Assembly: GCF_030272615.1 (NCBI RefSeq)
Contig: NC_081413.1
Location: 330,855,302 to 330,901,801, forward strand
Reading direction: 5' to 3'
Length of the DNA stretch: 46,500 nt
Source of the DNA: Cryptomeria japonica
Taxonomy: Eukaryota > Streptophyta > Pinopsida > Cupressales > Cupressaceae
The notes beneath the pieces were generated by a model. It was not told where the DNA came from. It worked only from the letters and a program-made list of their open reading frames with translations, and made no database searches. The translations under genes were made by a program, and so were the position numbers. Of this stretch, positions 20,381-32,444 are shown piece after piece (within the stretch, counting starts at the first letter, position 1; each line of letters begins with the position of its first letter).

Positions 20381-22607
20381 TGAAAGTGAAGGAACACAAT
20401 AGGTCACTGAGAGGGGGGGTGAATCGTTGAATCTTTTAAAACTTTTAATCTAAGTGTGCAAATACTAAAGATGCAAATCAAGTAAGAACACACACACAAA
20501 GTCAAATCAAAAGACACAAGATTTACGATGAAAACCCAATGTGGGAAAAACCTTGGTGACAAGAGTTGCTGGAGTCTACTACTCCAATCCAGCCTCACAA
20601 TAAAATAACTGATTACAATATGTTTAGGGCACCAACCCCTAATGATTTTGAGGACCAACTCAAGGAGCACCAACCCCCTAACAATTTAGAGCATCTACTC
20701 GAGGAGCACCTAGCCCTGCTGTGAGCACCAACTCAGAGATTTACAATGAATGAAAAGATTACAAAGTATATTGCCTTGTTACAAATGTAATTTTGTAACT
20801 CACAGTTTGTTTGCCTTCTCTGTATTACTCAAACCTTTGCACCCTACTCTTCTTCTCTTCAACTCTATCTTCTATATCCTCTGGTCTCTATCTTTTCTCT
20901 GTTCTCGGCGCACTACTCTACTGCTGTTCTCTCTCTCAACTGCTTACATCTATTTTTTTCTCTTTCATCTCTATTCACTCAACAACATTGCAACAACAGC
21001 CATACAAAAAAAATATTCCCTTCTCTGCTTGTAATCACTAACAATTTGTCCACCTCTACCAACTTAGCTACCACATCTCCTATTGTTGAACCTCATAAAC
21101 CTACACTTCATTCAGTCATTTCTGCAGGCATAAGAGTTTGCCTCCAAGAATGAATTTTAAATATTTTAATTTGTTTGTCACATTGGAGATTTTCTCTGCA
21201 GAAGATTTTATTCTCTATCCTCAAAAAGGTTCTAAGATTGGCTGCCTGAATTAAATGCATCCTTTCTGTCTTCAAATCATTCTCTATACTTAAATTACTA
21301 ATTTTAGTAATCTTCATCTGCCCAATGAGATCAAGTATTCTTCCTCGAGCCACACAAACAGTCTGCAATGCAGTTGCCATTAATGCATTCTCCATCCTCT
21401 TGCACTGATTGGGTCGACAACTACCTCATTTGAATGCAAAAACACCACCAACACCGACTTCAGCATTTCAGCATTCATATTCGACCACCTGGAATCCACA
21501 TGTCATCATAATCATCGTCCACTCGGTCAAGTTTGGTCAACCGCCACGAGGACCACTGAGTCTATAAGCTTTTAAACATGGCTGCAAAATAGGTCAAAAT
21601 CTTTAAATCTATCAGCAAAATAACAGTTCATCTTTTCAACAAGTGGCCTCTGATTCGCTTCATACATGCCACGCCGTTGGGTCAAACTCGGTCAACACCC
21701 ATGTGGACTATCGAGCTGCTCAGAACCGTTGAACTCTGCACTGCGACTAACCTTCGTGTTATACACATCACCAAACATCATCCAACATCGTTTATCTTTC
21801 TGGCCTTTTTACCTGTGCGAGCTGGCGGGATACATCATTCTTCACCTTGACTTTTGAGCGCCTGCTGGATCACTTTTCCTACATCCTTGCAAGCTACGGA
21901 ATGGCGGGGTGCCTCCATTTACTTACACCGCGCGCCCACTGGATTACCTTTTGTCCAACCTTGCAAGCTGCGAAACAACGGCCAATTACTATCTTTACCC
22001 CGCATGCCCGCAATGACACTTCTTTTTCATCCAATCCTTCTGCGGAATAGCGGGCAATGTAATGTCTTTTCCGCGCGCCCACAAGGTCACCCATTCTTCA
22101 CTCAATCCTATTGCAGAATAGCGGGGGCACCTTTATAACCTTATCCCGCACGCCAGCACGATTACTTTTGCTTCACTTGTTCCTGTCGTGGGATGGTGGG
22201 GGCCCGAGCGCCCGTAGGCACCTCTATACTCTTATCCCACACGCCCGCAGGATTACTTGTTCTTCACCTGTTCAAGCCGCAGAATGGTGGGGGGGCCACA
22301 TGACCATCGTGTTATTGACTTCTTATCGCAGTTTGCAATTGTGTAGATAGCGATAACCTGCGTGTTATGCACGCCTATCACCAATTGCGGTGGCCTTTTC
22401 TGATTCAGTTCAGCTCGCTACAATCACCACACTTTGACTTGTGTCTTCTTTGTCCAAATACACATACTTCATGCTTTCCTTTTGTATCCCCTTGTGTGAC
22501 TAACACGACGTGTTATACACAACTGCACTTGCTTTCTATGTTGCTCTCTGTGGCACTCGTCATCTCTGCATCTTTTTCCTCTGAATGTTGACATCAATGA
22601 CAATCTA
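20381..22607 (-). mobile_element. Copia-type LTR (minus orientation), interrupted and truncated
   Basis: It starts near 20381 with the GAGAGGGGGGGTGAATCG motif (20404-20421) shared by the other minus-strand copia LTRs of this window, followed by the AAAACCCAATGTGGGAAAAACC block. Near its far end it has TGTTGACATCAATGACAA (22587-22604), identical to the copia I LTR. It probably resumes after the inserted retrocopy at 23595. Unlike the other LTRs it contains a GC-rich minisatellite. No internal copia domain follows it, so it is a solo or truncated LTR. Confidence 0.65.
21850..22310. repeat. GC-rich ~75-bp minisatellite within the LTR
   Basis: About six diverged units begin with CGCGCGCCCAC-like sequence (near 21856, 21930, 22000, 22072, 22148 and 22238) and contain a TTCTTCACTC-type block and a GCGGAATAGCGGG-type block. 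Period is 70-90 bp. The short frames here are repeat translations. Confidence 0.85.
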
Positions 22608-23586
22608 ATGCCAATAGAAAGATGGTGTAGAATTTTGAATGAATTGGGTGACTTGGCTTTATGTGCTGTGAAAGAGATTATGGGGGAAGAAACAATCAAT
22701 TACAACTATAGGTTTAGGGTAAACTGTGACATCCCTGCAACCTTTGTTTCTATCCTTCTGGTAATGAAGCTCCCGAAGAGGGAGGCAATCCAGCTTTGTC
22801 AAGAAGTCTTTAAAGATGAATTGTTGAAGGGCTTAGAAACGACGGTTGAGAATGTAGACGAAAACCTAATGATTCCTATCCAGAAGACTATGAGATTATC
22901 AATCATGTGGAGGTTGGCGCTCTAGAGAAGGTGGTTGTCAAGCGCCCAATTCTAGTGATAAAGGAGATGGCCTTTGAAGAAAGAAAGCCTGGTATTGCCC
23001 AAAACATTGATTTTCTTCAAAAATGGTTGAGCCTGAAGATAGCCTCGGGCACTAAATGGTGGAAGTACTACATGGAAGCGGAAGATTTTGAACCTCCCCA
23101 GAAATTTCTGGGCATTGAGATGGAAAGGTTCCAAGTTTTACCACCTGTGATAATTAGCGCTTCCCATCTCCTCCGAGGGACCGAGAGAACCGAAAAAGCC
23201 TCAAAGAGAATGCCGGCAGCAACCATGGATAGAGCAAAAACATCCAATGCAGCTGCTAGAAGGAACCCTCCTCATGGTGATTGCGTATACCTAGACCGGA
23301 GCCTGATGAAATAGATTAGCCCTATATTAGTATGATTATGTCTTAGGTCCTATTTTGTATAGTTCGATAGGGAAATATGTTGTTTAATCTAGATGTTAGT
23401 CGCCCTCCTGTGGAATTTTCAGTATATCCACAGTACACAGCAAGGGCTTATATGTTTTACAAGTTAGCTTCTCAAATGGACTAAGCTCGTTCGGATAAAG
23501 GCATAGTAGCCCTGCTAATGTATGGAACAGGTAACTTCTATTTTGGCTTAGGCCCTTTATCAATCAATAAAAAAAATAAAAATAAA
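22608..23586 (+). pseudogene. Retrocopy of an unknown gene, flanked by 8-bp target duplications
   Basis: The 979-bp insert is flanked by ACAATCTA at 22600-22607 and 23587-23594 and ends in an A-rich tail (ATCAATAAAAAAAATAAAAATAAA) with an AATAAA-like signal, as expected for LINE-mobilised cDNA. Two overlapping frames form one coding region: 22608-~22875 (ERWCRILNELGDLALCAVKE ... PKREAIQLCQEVFKDELLKG) and, after a one-base loss near 22875, YPEDYEIINHVEVGALEKVV to the stop at 23314. The protein family is not recognised; it ends with a basic region. Either a 5'-truncated processed pseudogene or the 3' part of a retroelement. Confidence 0.65.
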
Positions 23587-23702
23587 ACAATCTACTGAGA
23601 ATGTCATGTCCGAAAATCCAAGAAGGCAAAAATCCTTTTAGCTTAGTAGAAGCCACAACCTGAAGGGATTAGAAAATTTAAATATCCAATCTCATCACTT
23701 CA

Positions 23703-23900
23703 AATCCTCAGCTCAATTCTTTTTTTTTTGCGCCAGTGGTATCCTCGCGACCCAACCCAGCGCCCAACCCACCTTACCTTGGACTTACATATTGCCAAGT
23801 TGTGGTTCAGGGAGGGGTGAGCTAAGGTGAGACTAGTCCACTGGGGATGTACCAAGTCGCTCGCAAGCCAGGTGCATTGGGTGAATCCTCAGCTCATTCT
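23703..23900 (-). mobile_element. SINE-like insertion with 17-18-bp target-site duplications
   Basis: AATCCTCAGCTCAATTCT (23703-23720) and AATCCTCAGCTCATTCT (23884-23900) flank a 163-bp body. On the plus strand the body begins with a T-run, so the element is in minus orientation with a 3' A-run. Its 5' end reads CACCCAATGCACCTGGCTTGCG..., the length and long direct repeats are typical of tRNA-derived plant SINEs, and TGGCTTGCGAGCGACTTGG could be a degenerate A box. I see no clear B box. Confidence 0.8.
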
Positions 23901-24185
23901 TATTATCAATGACTCAACTAGCAACAGGAGAGCTCTTTTCCCTCATGATTGTCAAGTCAAAGACATGCATGGATCATATCCCTATTAATGGTAGCAATAA
24001 GACAGTAGCATTACACTCAAAAAAACCTGCAATTAACCCCAAGTAATCATTTTTCGTATCGGGCTAGGGTATTTTATACTTCATTTAAGTTATATTTTGA
24101 ATAGTTCTCTATTAGAAGTTCAATTTAAGCTGCAATGAGGCTTATTCTTTTAAATTAAACAATTATGTGGATTTAAGTAAAAAAG

Positions 24186-24256
24186 ACAGGGCTGCCCCTA
24201 AAATAGCAGGTCCTGTTTTTGTAACAGAACGGCCTTACTATTTTAGGGTGATCTGT
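24186..24256. repeat. MITE-like hairpin
   Basis: ACAGGGCTGCCCCTAAAATAG (24186-24206 region) is largely the reverse complement of CTATTTTAGGGTGATCTGT (24238-24256), with 11 contiguous perfect pairs (CCCTAAAATAG). The 31-nt centre has its own small inverted repeat. No target duplication was established. Confidence 0.6.
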
Positions 24257-26394
24257 ATGACTTTTTAGAAACCCTCTTAGGTGAAACTAAAATAAATAAA
24301 TAAAAAATTATATGGAATTTCTTAGAGCCAGCATTTTTATAATGAATAATGTTTATTGTTATCTATATGAACTTTATTTGACATGAACTAACAATATTAT
24401 TTTTTTCGTCTATTTTTACAATTAGTACATTGTTATTCAGTTCCCATTTTTTTGTCTTTTTTGTCCCGTATTACACTCGGGTAATTGAATTCCATTTATA
24501 CTTTTACAATATCATGTCAATAGACTCAATACCCTAGAAATGAAATTTACTATGGCAATAAGCAATTTATCTCTTAGAAGATGGTGAGCCTTTAGTGGCC
24601 AACTACAACACCATCATACTCATGCCACATATGATTAGGTCAAGGAGAGAGAAACATTCATGCCTTGCAAGCATTTGGTCACATTTGGCATTGAACCATT
24701 CTAGGACAGTTGATTGTGACATCACTCCAATTAACTATTGTATGCAAATACTTAGAGCATGTAATCAATACATGTATTTTGTCACCCCTTTGCTCTTTGA
24801 AAAATAAAGAAATTATATTGATGTCCACAAATGATCAAAAGTAGGTCATGGGACTCAAGCACAGCAATTTAGAATAGAAAGGTCTAGGAAGAGAAACCTG
24901 GAAAGGTCCCACAACGGGGAAGAACAAAAGTAAAGAAATACGAAACAAGGGACCACCCACATAAGCAGTTGACAAACTAGTACATATAGGCTTATAGCTG
25001 AGAAGCGGGAACAAGAACCCAAAGAGCAAACACTAAGGAAAACAAGAGATTGCTGTGAAGGGAACACAATACAAGATTCGATAATGCTCATTGGGGAGTG
25101 TCAAGGATCAAGCAAGGCACTCCCTCTAGGATCACATCTAACATCCAAGGCCGGAGAAACCCTTGTATTCGTGAAAAATCTTGTAATGTACATCTGCCCC
25201 TATGGTTGGGGGGCTGGTCAATGAGGAGTACATCTATGCCAATGATAAGAAACTGAGCCATGCCATCAGGAAGATACAAAACCACAATGTTGAAGATAGA
25301 AAATGTCAAGGCAAAAGTTGTCTGAAATGTAGCCTCACAAGTCTATTTGCATCTATAAGAGAAGTAATGATATCCAACGGCTGTTTATGGTTGCTAGTCT
25401 CCTAGATGTGCTGGAATAAGAAGGTGATCAAACTAGAGCCTATAGAATCCTAAAAGACCATGTAAGGATATGCACCAAAGGGTGATAGCTTCCCAAAGAT
25501 AAAGGGCCAAACATCATTGGTTTGGATGTCTATAGAAAGTAGAGAGATTGCTACCTAATTTCCAAAATCTCATAGTAAATGGGGCATCTAAAGATGAAAT
25601 GCTCCTTGATCTCTACCTAATGGAGGGGGCAAACATGGTAGATTAGATCATCACAAGGAATATAGTGGTTTGTCTCGACCAAGGGGAAACCTCAAGCCAT
25701 GTGACTAATGACACTAGAGATGGCCTTGACAACATAAAATACCATCCCCCACATGCTAGGAGACAAAATATTGCAACCCCTACCTTTAATAGTGGGTCAA
25801 TTAATGCCAGCTTTCGGATCCAAATCCAGTGAACAAAATTCCTTTTCCCAACTCCACTCCTCCCATATTGGCTTTTTTGGGATTCTCAACCAAATAGTGA
25901 GAGCTTACCTTAAAAGCTATGAGAACAATAGTTAAAAAGGTCAACTTGCATAATTTCTTTGACTCTTTGTATCATTGGAGAAGCTAAGACAAATAATGTC
26001 GCCAAGCTTCCCCACTCAAAACAATCAGACCTGCTGCTGATGCATAGTTTAATGGTTTTGAGGAGCCAAAAACCCGTACTCCACAAGGCTCATTTAAAAT
26101 TCTCTCAAGCTTATGCTAGGTTCTCTCAAATGCTCAATCGGTCATCTAATCACACTAAATAAATTAGAGTGTTACGCTAGAGCGCCAAATCAAGCAAATG
26201 TTTGTGGGGGGGAAGATACATCTTAACACCTCTACTTGTGAATCTCTTGCACTAGCAATTTCAAAGGAGCAAATATGTGTGGTGTTTAGTCAGACTCAAT
26301 AAAATCAGTTTGAAGAACCAAAACTAATTTCCCATGATCCACAATCTTTTGGACCAGCTTTAATTCAACGTGAATTTTGTTATCACCTAATTTA
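24257..26394. other. Gene-poor stretch with a degenerate minus-strand coding remnant
   Basis: 24257-25090 is AT-rich with nothing recognised. On the minus strand near 25640-25560 a frame reads CPLH (stop) VEIKEHFIFRCP, a CxxH...ExxEHxxxxC-like pattern reminiscent of the zinc-binding end of LINE ORF2 proteins. It is surrounded by frame breaks and could not be extended, so the assignment is weak. Short open frames elsewhere show no conserved text. Confidence 0.35.
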
Positions 26395-27078
26395 CATGGA
26401 GCCTCACAATGTCTAGAAGGCAGCATTTAATACCGTAGGCTCTACAAGTTGTTGATCACGCCTTTTGGCAGCACCAATGCACTTCCCACATTCATGTGCA
26501 ACATCAATGTTGTTTTCGGGCCTCACCTTGGAAGATTTGCTGTCATCTAAGACAGTAACACCTTGATTTATACAGCAATAATTGTGACAACCTGCTTCCT
26601 AGCACATGTGCTGACATTTTTGGATCTTCTTTGTCAATCTTGATCCCAAGGAAAGAGCAAGAAATCCTTGGGGAATATCACTATCAAATACTTAGGCATT
26701 CTCATTCGGAGCACTAATTACATGTAGATGCATTTGGAGATGACAAAGTGCATCAAGGAAGCTCATTCATCCTCCTCTGCTGGCATTTTGGCATACAACC
26801 AACCTCTTGCATCATCTTCAATGCCAATTTTGTTATCCTTTTGTGTAAGTATGCTGACTGTTACATTCATCAGTGCTCTCTTCAACCATTCTAGCCCTTC
26901 CAACTAGAAGCCTGGATTAAAGCAGCATTACCAATACCTTCTCAACCATAGGAATCCATTTCCATGCACTTCGTTAGTGGTCTACCCAACACTCAGCAAC
27001 AACATAACATTTGTTTTGGCATGTCAGTTTTCAAAAATGGCAATCATTATACCATGCACAAAGAAGATAGTTCATGTG
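26395..27078 (+). pseudogene. Ty3/gypsy pol remnant (RT and integrase pieces)
   Basis: Around 26408-26440 the frame reads NV (stop) KAAFNT, and at ~26445-26555 ITPFGSTNALPTFM and GPHLGRFAVI, matching the conserved Ty3/gypsy RT stretch in which MPFGL.NAP is followed by a Phe-Met motif and the V(V/I)(Y/F)LDD catalytic box; here the chain breaks at the DD box. At 26964 MHFVSGLPNTQQQH is the characteristic start of the gypsy integrase core, cut after ~35 codons by a solo LTR at 27079. Many frame breaks between RT and integrase make this an old fragment. Confidence 0.7.
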
Positions 27079-27994
27079 TGTTGATTGTAATTAGGGAATG
27101 GTGGATTCCAATTGCCTTGGGCAACATTGGAATCCGCCCAAAGGGCTGGCCCCTTTCTCCAATGTGTAGGGCTGGGCCCCAAACCCCACACTACATGCAT
27201 AATAACGTGCTTGCTCAAATAGGGCCGACCCTATCCATTCAAGGTATTTCGGATTAAAGAGATTCAAATTAAATTAAAAGTAATTTAATTTATATTAGGC
27301 CGACATAAAAAGGATTTTGCATCACATATATATAAGACATATCCACCTCATTCAAAAAGAAATCAACACACATCCTTCAAGCGAAATACATATCTGCTAA
27401 TGATGCGAAGTTCACACATGCCTAAGGATGCGAAGTATACATCTGAGTTCACACATGCCTAATGATGCGAAGGATACAATCTGATTAATGCGAAGGTTGG
27501 TGAAGGAACTTATGCGAATCATCCCTGCCAATTGAAGAAGCAAACATCAAGTTCTTGCTGAGCTGTTCCAGAATTAAAGTGCCAGGGTTACTGAATCAGT
27601 GCAGACCTAAGACACATCAAGAGTGCAGATCTAGGGCTTGAGTCTGAGTGCTGATTGGTGTGATTAAGGAGCAGACCTGATATACATGAAATTGCAGACC
27701 TGTGGTTGATTCCATCAGCCCTAAGAGCAAACACTTCAGACATCTTCAAGGATCTAAGATAAGTGTTGTAACTGTTATATGAATATAATCCATAATCAGA
27801 TCTGAGGATCCTTTCTGGCTGGGTTTTTCCTCCTAGGAGGTTTTCCCAGGGCAATCGTGTCTTGTTCTTATTTTGTTCACTTCTATGTGATGCCTAAACC
27901 TAGAAAACTCTAAATCTTACATCTAATCAATTTAGTTAGAAACTAAAATCTGTTTTCTGAGTTTATATTAATCTGAAAGTGCTAAAAGTTAACA
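27079..27994 (+). mobile_element. Solo LTR with 5-bp target-site duplication ATGTG
   Basis: The 916-bp element starts TGTTGATTG and ends AAAAGTTAACA, with ATGTG at 27074-27078 and 27995-27999. TATATATAAG at ~27329 is a TATA box. A tract with repeated GATGCGAAG and TTCACACATGCC motifs lies at 27400-27500, and TGGGTTTTTCCTCCTAGG near 27819 is the kind of pyrimidine-rich block found near the ends of plant LTRs, indicating plus orientation. No internal domain remains: it arose by LTR-LTR recombination after insertion into the gypsy remnant. Confidence 0.85.
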
Positions 27995-27999
27995 ATGTG

Positions 28000-29464
28000 C
28001 TGTAGACTAATTTTTCGAGCGTGTTTTTAGTAATATTGAGCTAACATTTACCATCATTTTGTACCATCAATTCACTCTTCTTGAGTCACATTTGAGGAGC
28101 TGTATGCAAGCTTCTTGGTTATCAGTCTTGCTTCTCTAGTACATTTCATCTGTAAGCTCAGCCAAACTCAAGCTGCAAATCAAGCCTTAGTCCATGCCCT
28201 TTACATTTATCATCAGCATAGGAAGCAATGGACAACTGCTTGCCGCTATACCAATACAGAACACAAAGTACTAGACCAGAATATGAATAGCATACCATTG
28301 ATTGCAGAAAACATAAAATTGCATAGCCAACAACAATTGCAACTTTTTTAAACATGCAGTATTATAGTGAAAATCCAACAATCTGGTATAGTAGAAATAT
28401 GGTAATGTATGAGAGTTTGATTCCCTAAACAATATCTTCCTACACATAGCATGGACAACCACCAAGTGCACCAAGTGTGCTGGTTAGACCACAACTGTCT
28501 CAATACCTAATCATATTAACCAAGCCATGATTAAGTATGCTACTTTTTTGGCATGTGTATTAACACAAAATCATTGTGGACTCTTCACATAGCATAGCAA
28601 ATTATTACAAAAATACTAACTATGGTATAAAAATTGTCAAGCACTCACAAGCTGAAAGAAGGGCTGAGAAAAATCAAACTATTACAAGCAAATCAGATTC
28701 TCATCCAAGGTTTCACGTATTACCAAATAGTATTGCAAAAACATATGTCCCTATTTATACTTCACAATATATCGTTTCTGAGATGCGGAGACTTAGGGGA
28801 AACGTCCCCCTGCTGCACCACCACCTTCGCCTCCTTTTTTATGGTTTTGCGGCTTGCCTATAAGAAACCATGCTAAACTGAATATGTTTCATGTTTTAAT
28901 AAGGGGTGTGAATCACTTATGATTGTGCCAGCTGAGAAGCATGTGGCAGAATACTTGCATGGTCATACCAACAAAAATGTGCACTTACGTTTCACCCCAC
29001 CCCCAGCGCCGCCGCTGTCCCCAAATTTAGGCCCTTGGTCCCCCTGTCCCCAAAACCCAACCCCATGCCCCCCCATCAAGAAACTCCATGAAACTATATA
29101 TATAATATTAAAGATATATATTGTATCAAACTATTACAGGCACATCAGATTCTCATCCAAGGTTTCATGTCAACTTACAAATACATGCAGGGTTGAATCA
29201 GGGAGGTAAGGTATGTACACCTAGATTGAACAGTATTTAATATAAACAGAAAAAACAATCCTTTTGTGGGCTTCTACAATGGGGTTCTCATACACCAATC
29301 TGGTGTCTTGGTAGGCAGTGACCTTAAATAATACCTTTACTTTTTCATAATATACAGAAAAATATAGAACAAAATAAGTATTGCAAGTTTGTTAGTTGCC
29401 TCAGGCCCTCCAGAGATAAAGAACTAACAAAGAAAAAATATTAAAAATACTGAAGGTAACTTAC
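28000..29464. other. Non-coding DNA downstream of PDIL exon 4
   Basis: I searched the minus strand for the missing last PDIL exons and found none. A 44-bp near-identical direct repeat containing CAAACTATTACA and CAGATTCTCATCCAAGG occurs at ~28675-28720 and ~29127-29172. The DNA between contains GGGGAAACGTCCCC (28797-28810) and a run of GTCCCC/CCCC motifs (28995-29075). This may be an intron of the gene with an inserted element. Confidence 0.45.
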
Positions 29465-32444
29465 AGAGTGATATTCTGAGTCTCCATTCCACACAATGAT
29501 TATTGGTAATTTTGTACCTTCCCCAACATTGAAGGTGTCCACAAATTCTTCCCACTGTGCAAGTCCTACAAATGCAAATATCAAATCCCGATTACCAGAT
29601 GCAGCAGCTTTTAACATCTTGATTATCTGCAATGACTCATCTTCTCTCTCATCTTTCATAATTGTCAAGGCTATCGGCCTTGCATCTTCCTGTATCAACT
29701 TCAGCGTATCATATCTTATAGGGACACACAAAGGCAGCAAGCTTTGCTGAATAAACTCGTTCAAAAACCCTCCTGATTAGTGATTACAATTCAAATCATG
29801 TTAATATAATCATAAATGGTAAAGGAACAATTAATCATACATTAATAAGTTCTTGATATCATAAACTCAATTCAAGAAAACATAATATACCATTGAAATT
29901 TTATGAAGAAGACAGTTTTATAAAAATAAAAATAAAATAAAAGATCTTATGTGCAAGGGTTAACCTTCAAAGGGGCCATAAAATGTATCTTGTTCTCTGT
30001 ACTCAGGACGAAGGGCCAACAAAGCTGGCTTTTTGTCAAAATCATATTCCATCATAACTTCATCTGTGAAGTCCTCTGCTACTGCAAACCAAGCTCTTTT
30101 CTTGTATTGCTTAGCAAGACCTGCTAGTAGTGATTCATTGATGTCGAAGCCAATAAACATGGGAAAGATTTTATTGGATCCTTCGATAAATTCCTGAATT
30201 TCACGATTCGATTTAAGGATTGAAACATCAGGTGCAGCCATTTTCTTCAAATAAGGAATAAGCAATTCTGCTTTTCGTGGACCTGTATAGTCTGTAGGGA
30301 AGCCTTTGATGAAAAACTTCAGCGTTGGATATGCACTGAACCACAGAATAAAATTCAAGCACATTAGCTAAAAATATTTGATCAAAAACTGTGATGTTAA
30401 CACTAAGAAAATGAGAAATCCAATCCTGTTCATGCCTATTTACCCCAAAATTTTACATAAGTTTTAATTAGACAAGAATATTCCTAAAGTTATTTGGACT
30501 AGAATGCACATATACCATGTGGCATAAGCATAGTTAACCATACATTCAAGATCTCGCTTGAAAGCAGTAACAAAAATATTATGATCTCTTAGCTGAAGCA
30601 ATCCATATTTCAGCATAATGAACCCTAAATTCTCTCTACAGACTTCACATCTATACAGAACAGAAAGGAGCCAAATACAACGTACCTCACTTCATATTTC
30701 GATGCAATCCCAGTGAACTTATCTGCATTGATTTTTGCAAGCACAATCGGTTTATCACCGTCAGCAAGCACTGAAGCAGCAGAATCTAACTGCAGAAAAC
30801 TACAAAAGTTCAAACAACTGACATAAAATTCCAGACAATTTATATATTCAAGAGTTGTTTCTATTCACACCTCTCAACTTCAGTAAATTTATGTTCCAAA
30901 TGGAATAAATATAAAAAATTTGCAATTATCAATCATGTACAACTTATACAAGATTGCGTATGTACTTATCTCCACCCTTGATTATTTTGGTCTATTGTAA
31001 TTCTGTAATTATTCTCAAACTCAGCAGCCGGATTTATTATGGCATTGTGGAGTGACTTGCTTCTATCCAACTGTTCTCAATTCCAAAACATTTTTCTCAT
31101 CCTTTTACGGCTTCATATCGCTGACGCATTCTTGACCTTCGACAGAATTCCTTTGTCTTTTGCTCGGTATTTGCAGTCCTATTAGATTTAATTATTCCTA
31201 CAATCCATATTCTTTGCTTTGGCACAATTGAACTTCAATAATTCGTGTCTTCATTATTTCCACATGGACTTAGTAGCCTCTCATGCTCATTCAAACTTAT
31301 CCAAATAATTGACTGCCACTACGCCACAAATCTCAATCAAATTGTACATCAAGCGATTTTGAAATGTCTAAAATCCATAATTACCACATTTGGTCAATTA
31401 TATTGTACAGATTCAAAATTCCACAATTATAAATAGATTTGTTGAATTTTATTGTTCATTGAAAATTAATAACATCTCTTGAAATTCATCATAAAATTCT
31501 GAAATCAATTTAAAATTCACTATTTCTATACATGTTTTTAATTCAGACATTTTTCTTTGTTAAGGATAAGCGGAGACATCACCAAGCCTAGACCAGTTCT
31601 AGAAATGAATAGGCCTTGGTCGTGGACATTATTACATGCATGTCCGCCAATTTGTGTGTAACCTTATTGCAATGTAGACAATGGTTATTTATCTTGATAT
31701 TCATTGGTACATTGATCTCCCCCTTGGCCTACGGTAACCACATCATTATAGAGTTGTTCGTTGTCGCTCAACCCTAAAGACCCTCTCTGAATTTAATCAT
31801 TCTATTAATAATGAAAAACATGCTATTTTATCCTGTGTATTCTTTATACAATCTTGAATACAAATTTTGGAGAAGGTTCATAAAGATTAAAAATAACGCT
31901 CATCTTCAAAGATCAGAGGCAAATTTATCTGCTACAGAGGAGACGACGCGACAATAAAGGTTTTTGATGTGCCTTCTCCCTGTGTCTTAAAGTTCAGTCT
32001 ATTGTGTAGCAGATCTAGTTATAGAGTTATGAGCCCTTGTCAGCTTAAACACTCATTTGGGTCTGATAGAGGATAAACATAGTGATCAAATGGTGAATGA
32101 AGTCCATTCAACATACGGCTACGAATTTCTTATGGCCCAGTTGTATCTTACAAAGACAGTTAGTAATGGATCTAGTCTCCGACTATACAGCATAGTTGAT
32201 TACGGACCTGAGGCGAGAGACGTTGGCAATGACCGCACCATGGGGCATAGAAATCGACCAGAATATAATCAAAGGTGGAAATGGCGGAATCGAAATTGGA
32301 GTCGTCCAGCTCGATCACTCTTCCCTTCTCTCCAAACCGCTCTTCGTTACCCCCGACGTCCTGGAAGCTTGTCATCACCATCCATGCCACCAGAAGCGCC
32401 ACTCTTCCGCGTCTTCGCAAGGCCAGAACCCCCCTCTCCATCAT
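29465..32444 (-). CDS. PDIL5-2: Protein disulfide isomerase-like 5-2, exons 1-4 (3' end not in window)
   Basis: Four exons with consensus splice sites: exon 1 32444-32208 (79 codons), exon 2 30789-30686, exon 3 30335-29965, exon 4 29772-29465; they join in frame to 340 codons. Exon 1 encodes a hydrophobic signal peptide (ALLVAWMVM) and a thioredoxin a-domain with active site WCGHC (residues 69-73). Exon 2 completes this domain (KPIVLAKINADKF), exon 3 begins AYPTLKFFIKGFPTDYTGPR and includes KKRAWFAV and FYGPFE, and exon 4 has LTIMKDE and the b-domain-like end LPIIIVWNGD. Order and motifs match plant PDIL5-2 (Arabidopsis PDI8), an ER-membrane oxidoreductase that forms and isomerises disulfides. 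That family is ~440 residues with a C-terminal transmembrane anchor; the last ~100 residues are missing here and may lie in a distant exon or be lost. After exon 4 the donor GTAAGT is intact, so splicing onward is expected. Confidence 0.88.

Noticed and set aside
20750-21041. Plus-strand hydrophobic frames in the copia LTR
   Set aside because: Pyrimidine-rich LTR sequence read through; the element is transcribed on the other strand.
28115-28474. Overlapping small frames on both strands near 28.1-28.5 kb as candidate PDIL terminal exon
   Set aside because: The hydrophobic peptide (KKVAIVVGYAILCFL) does not fit the PDIL anchor context and lacks suitable splice and preceding residues.
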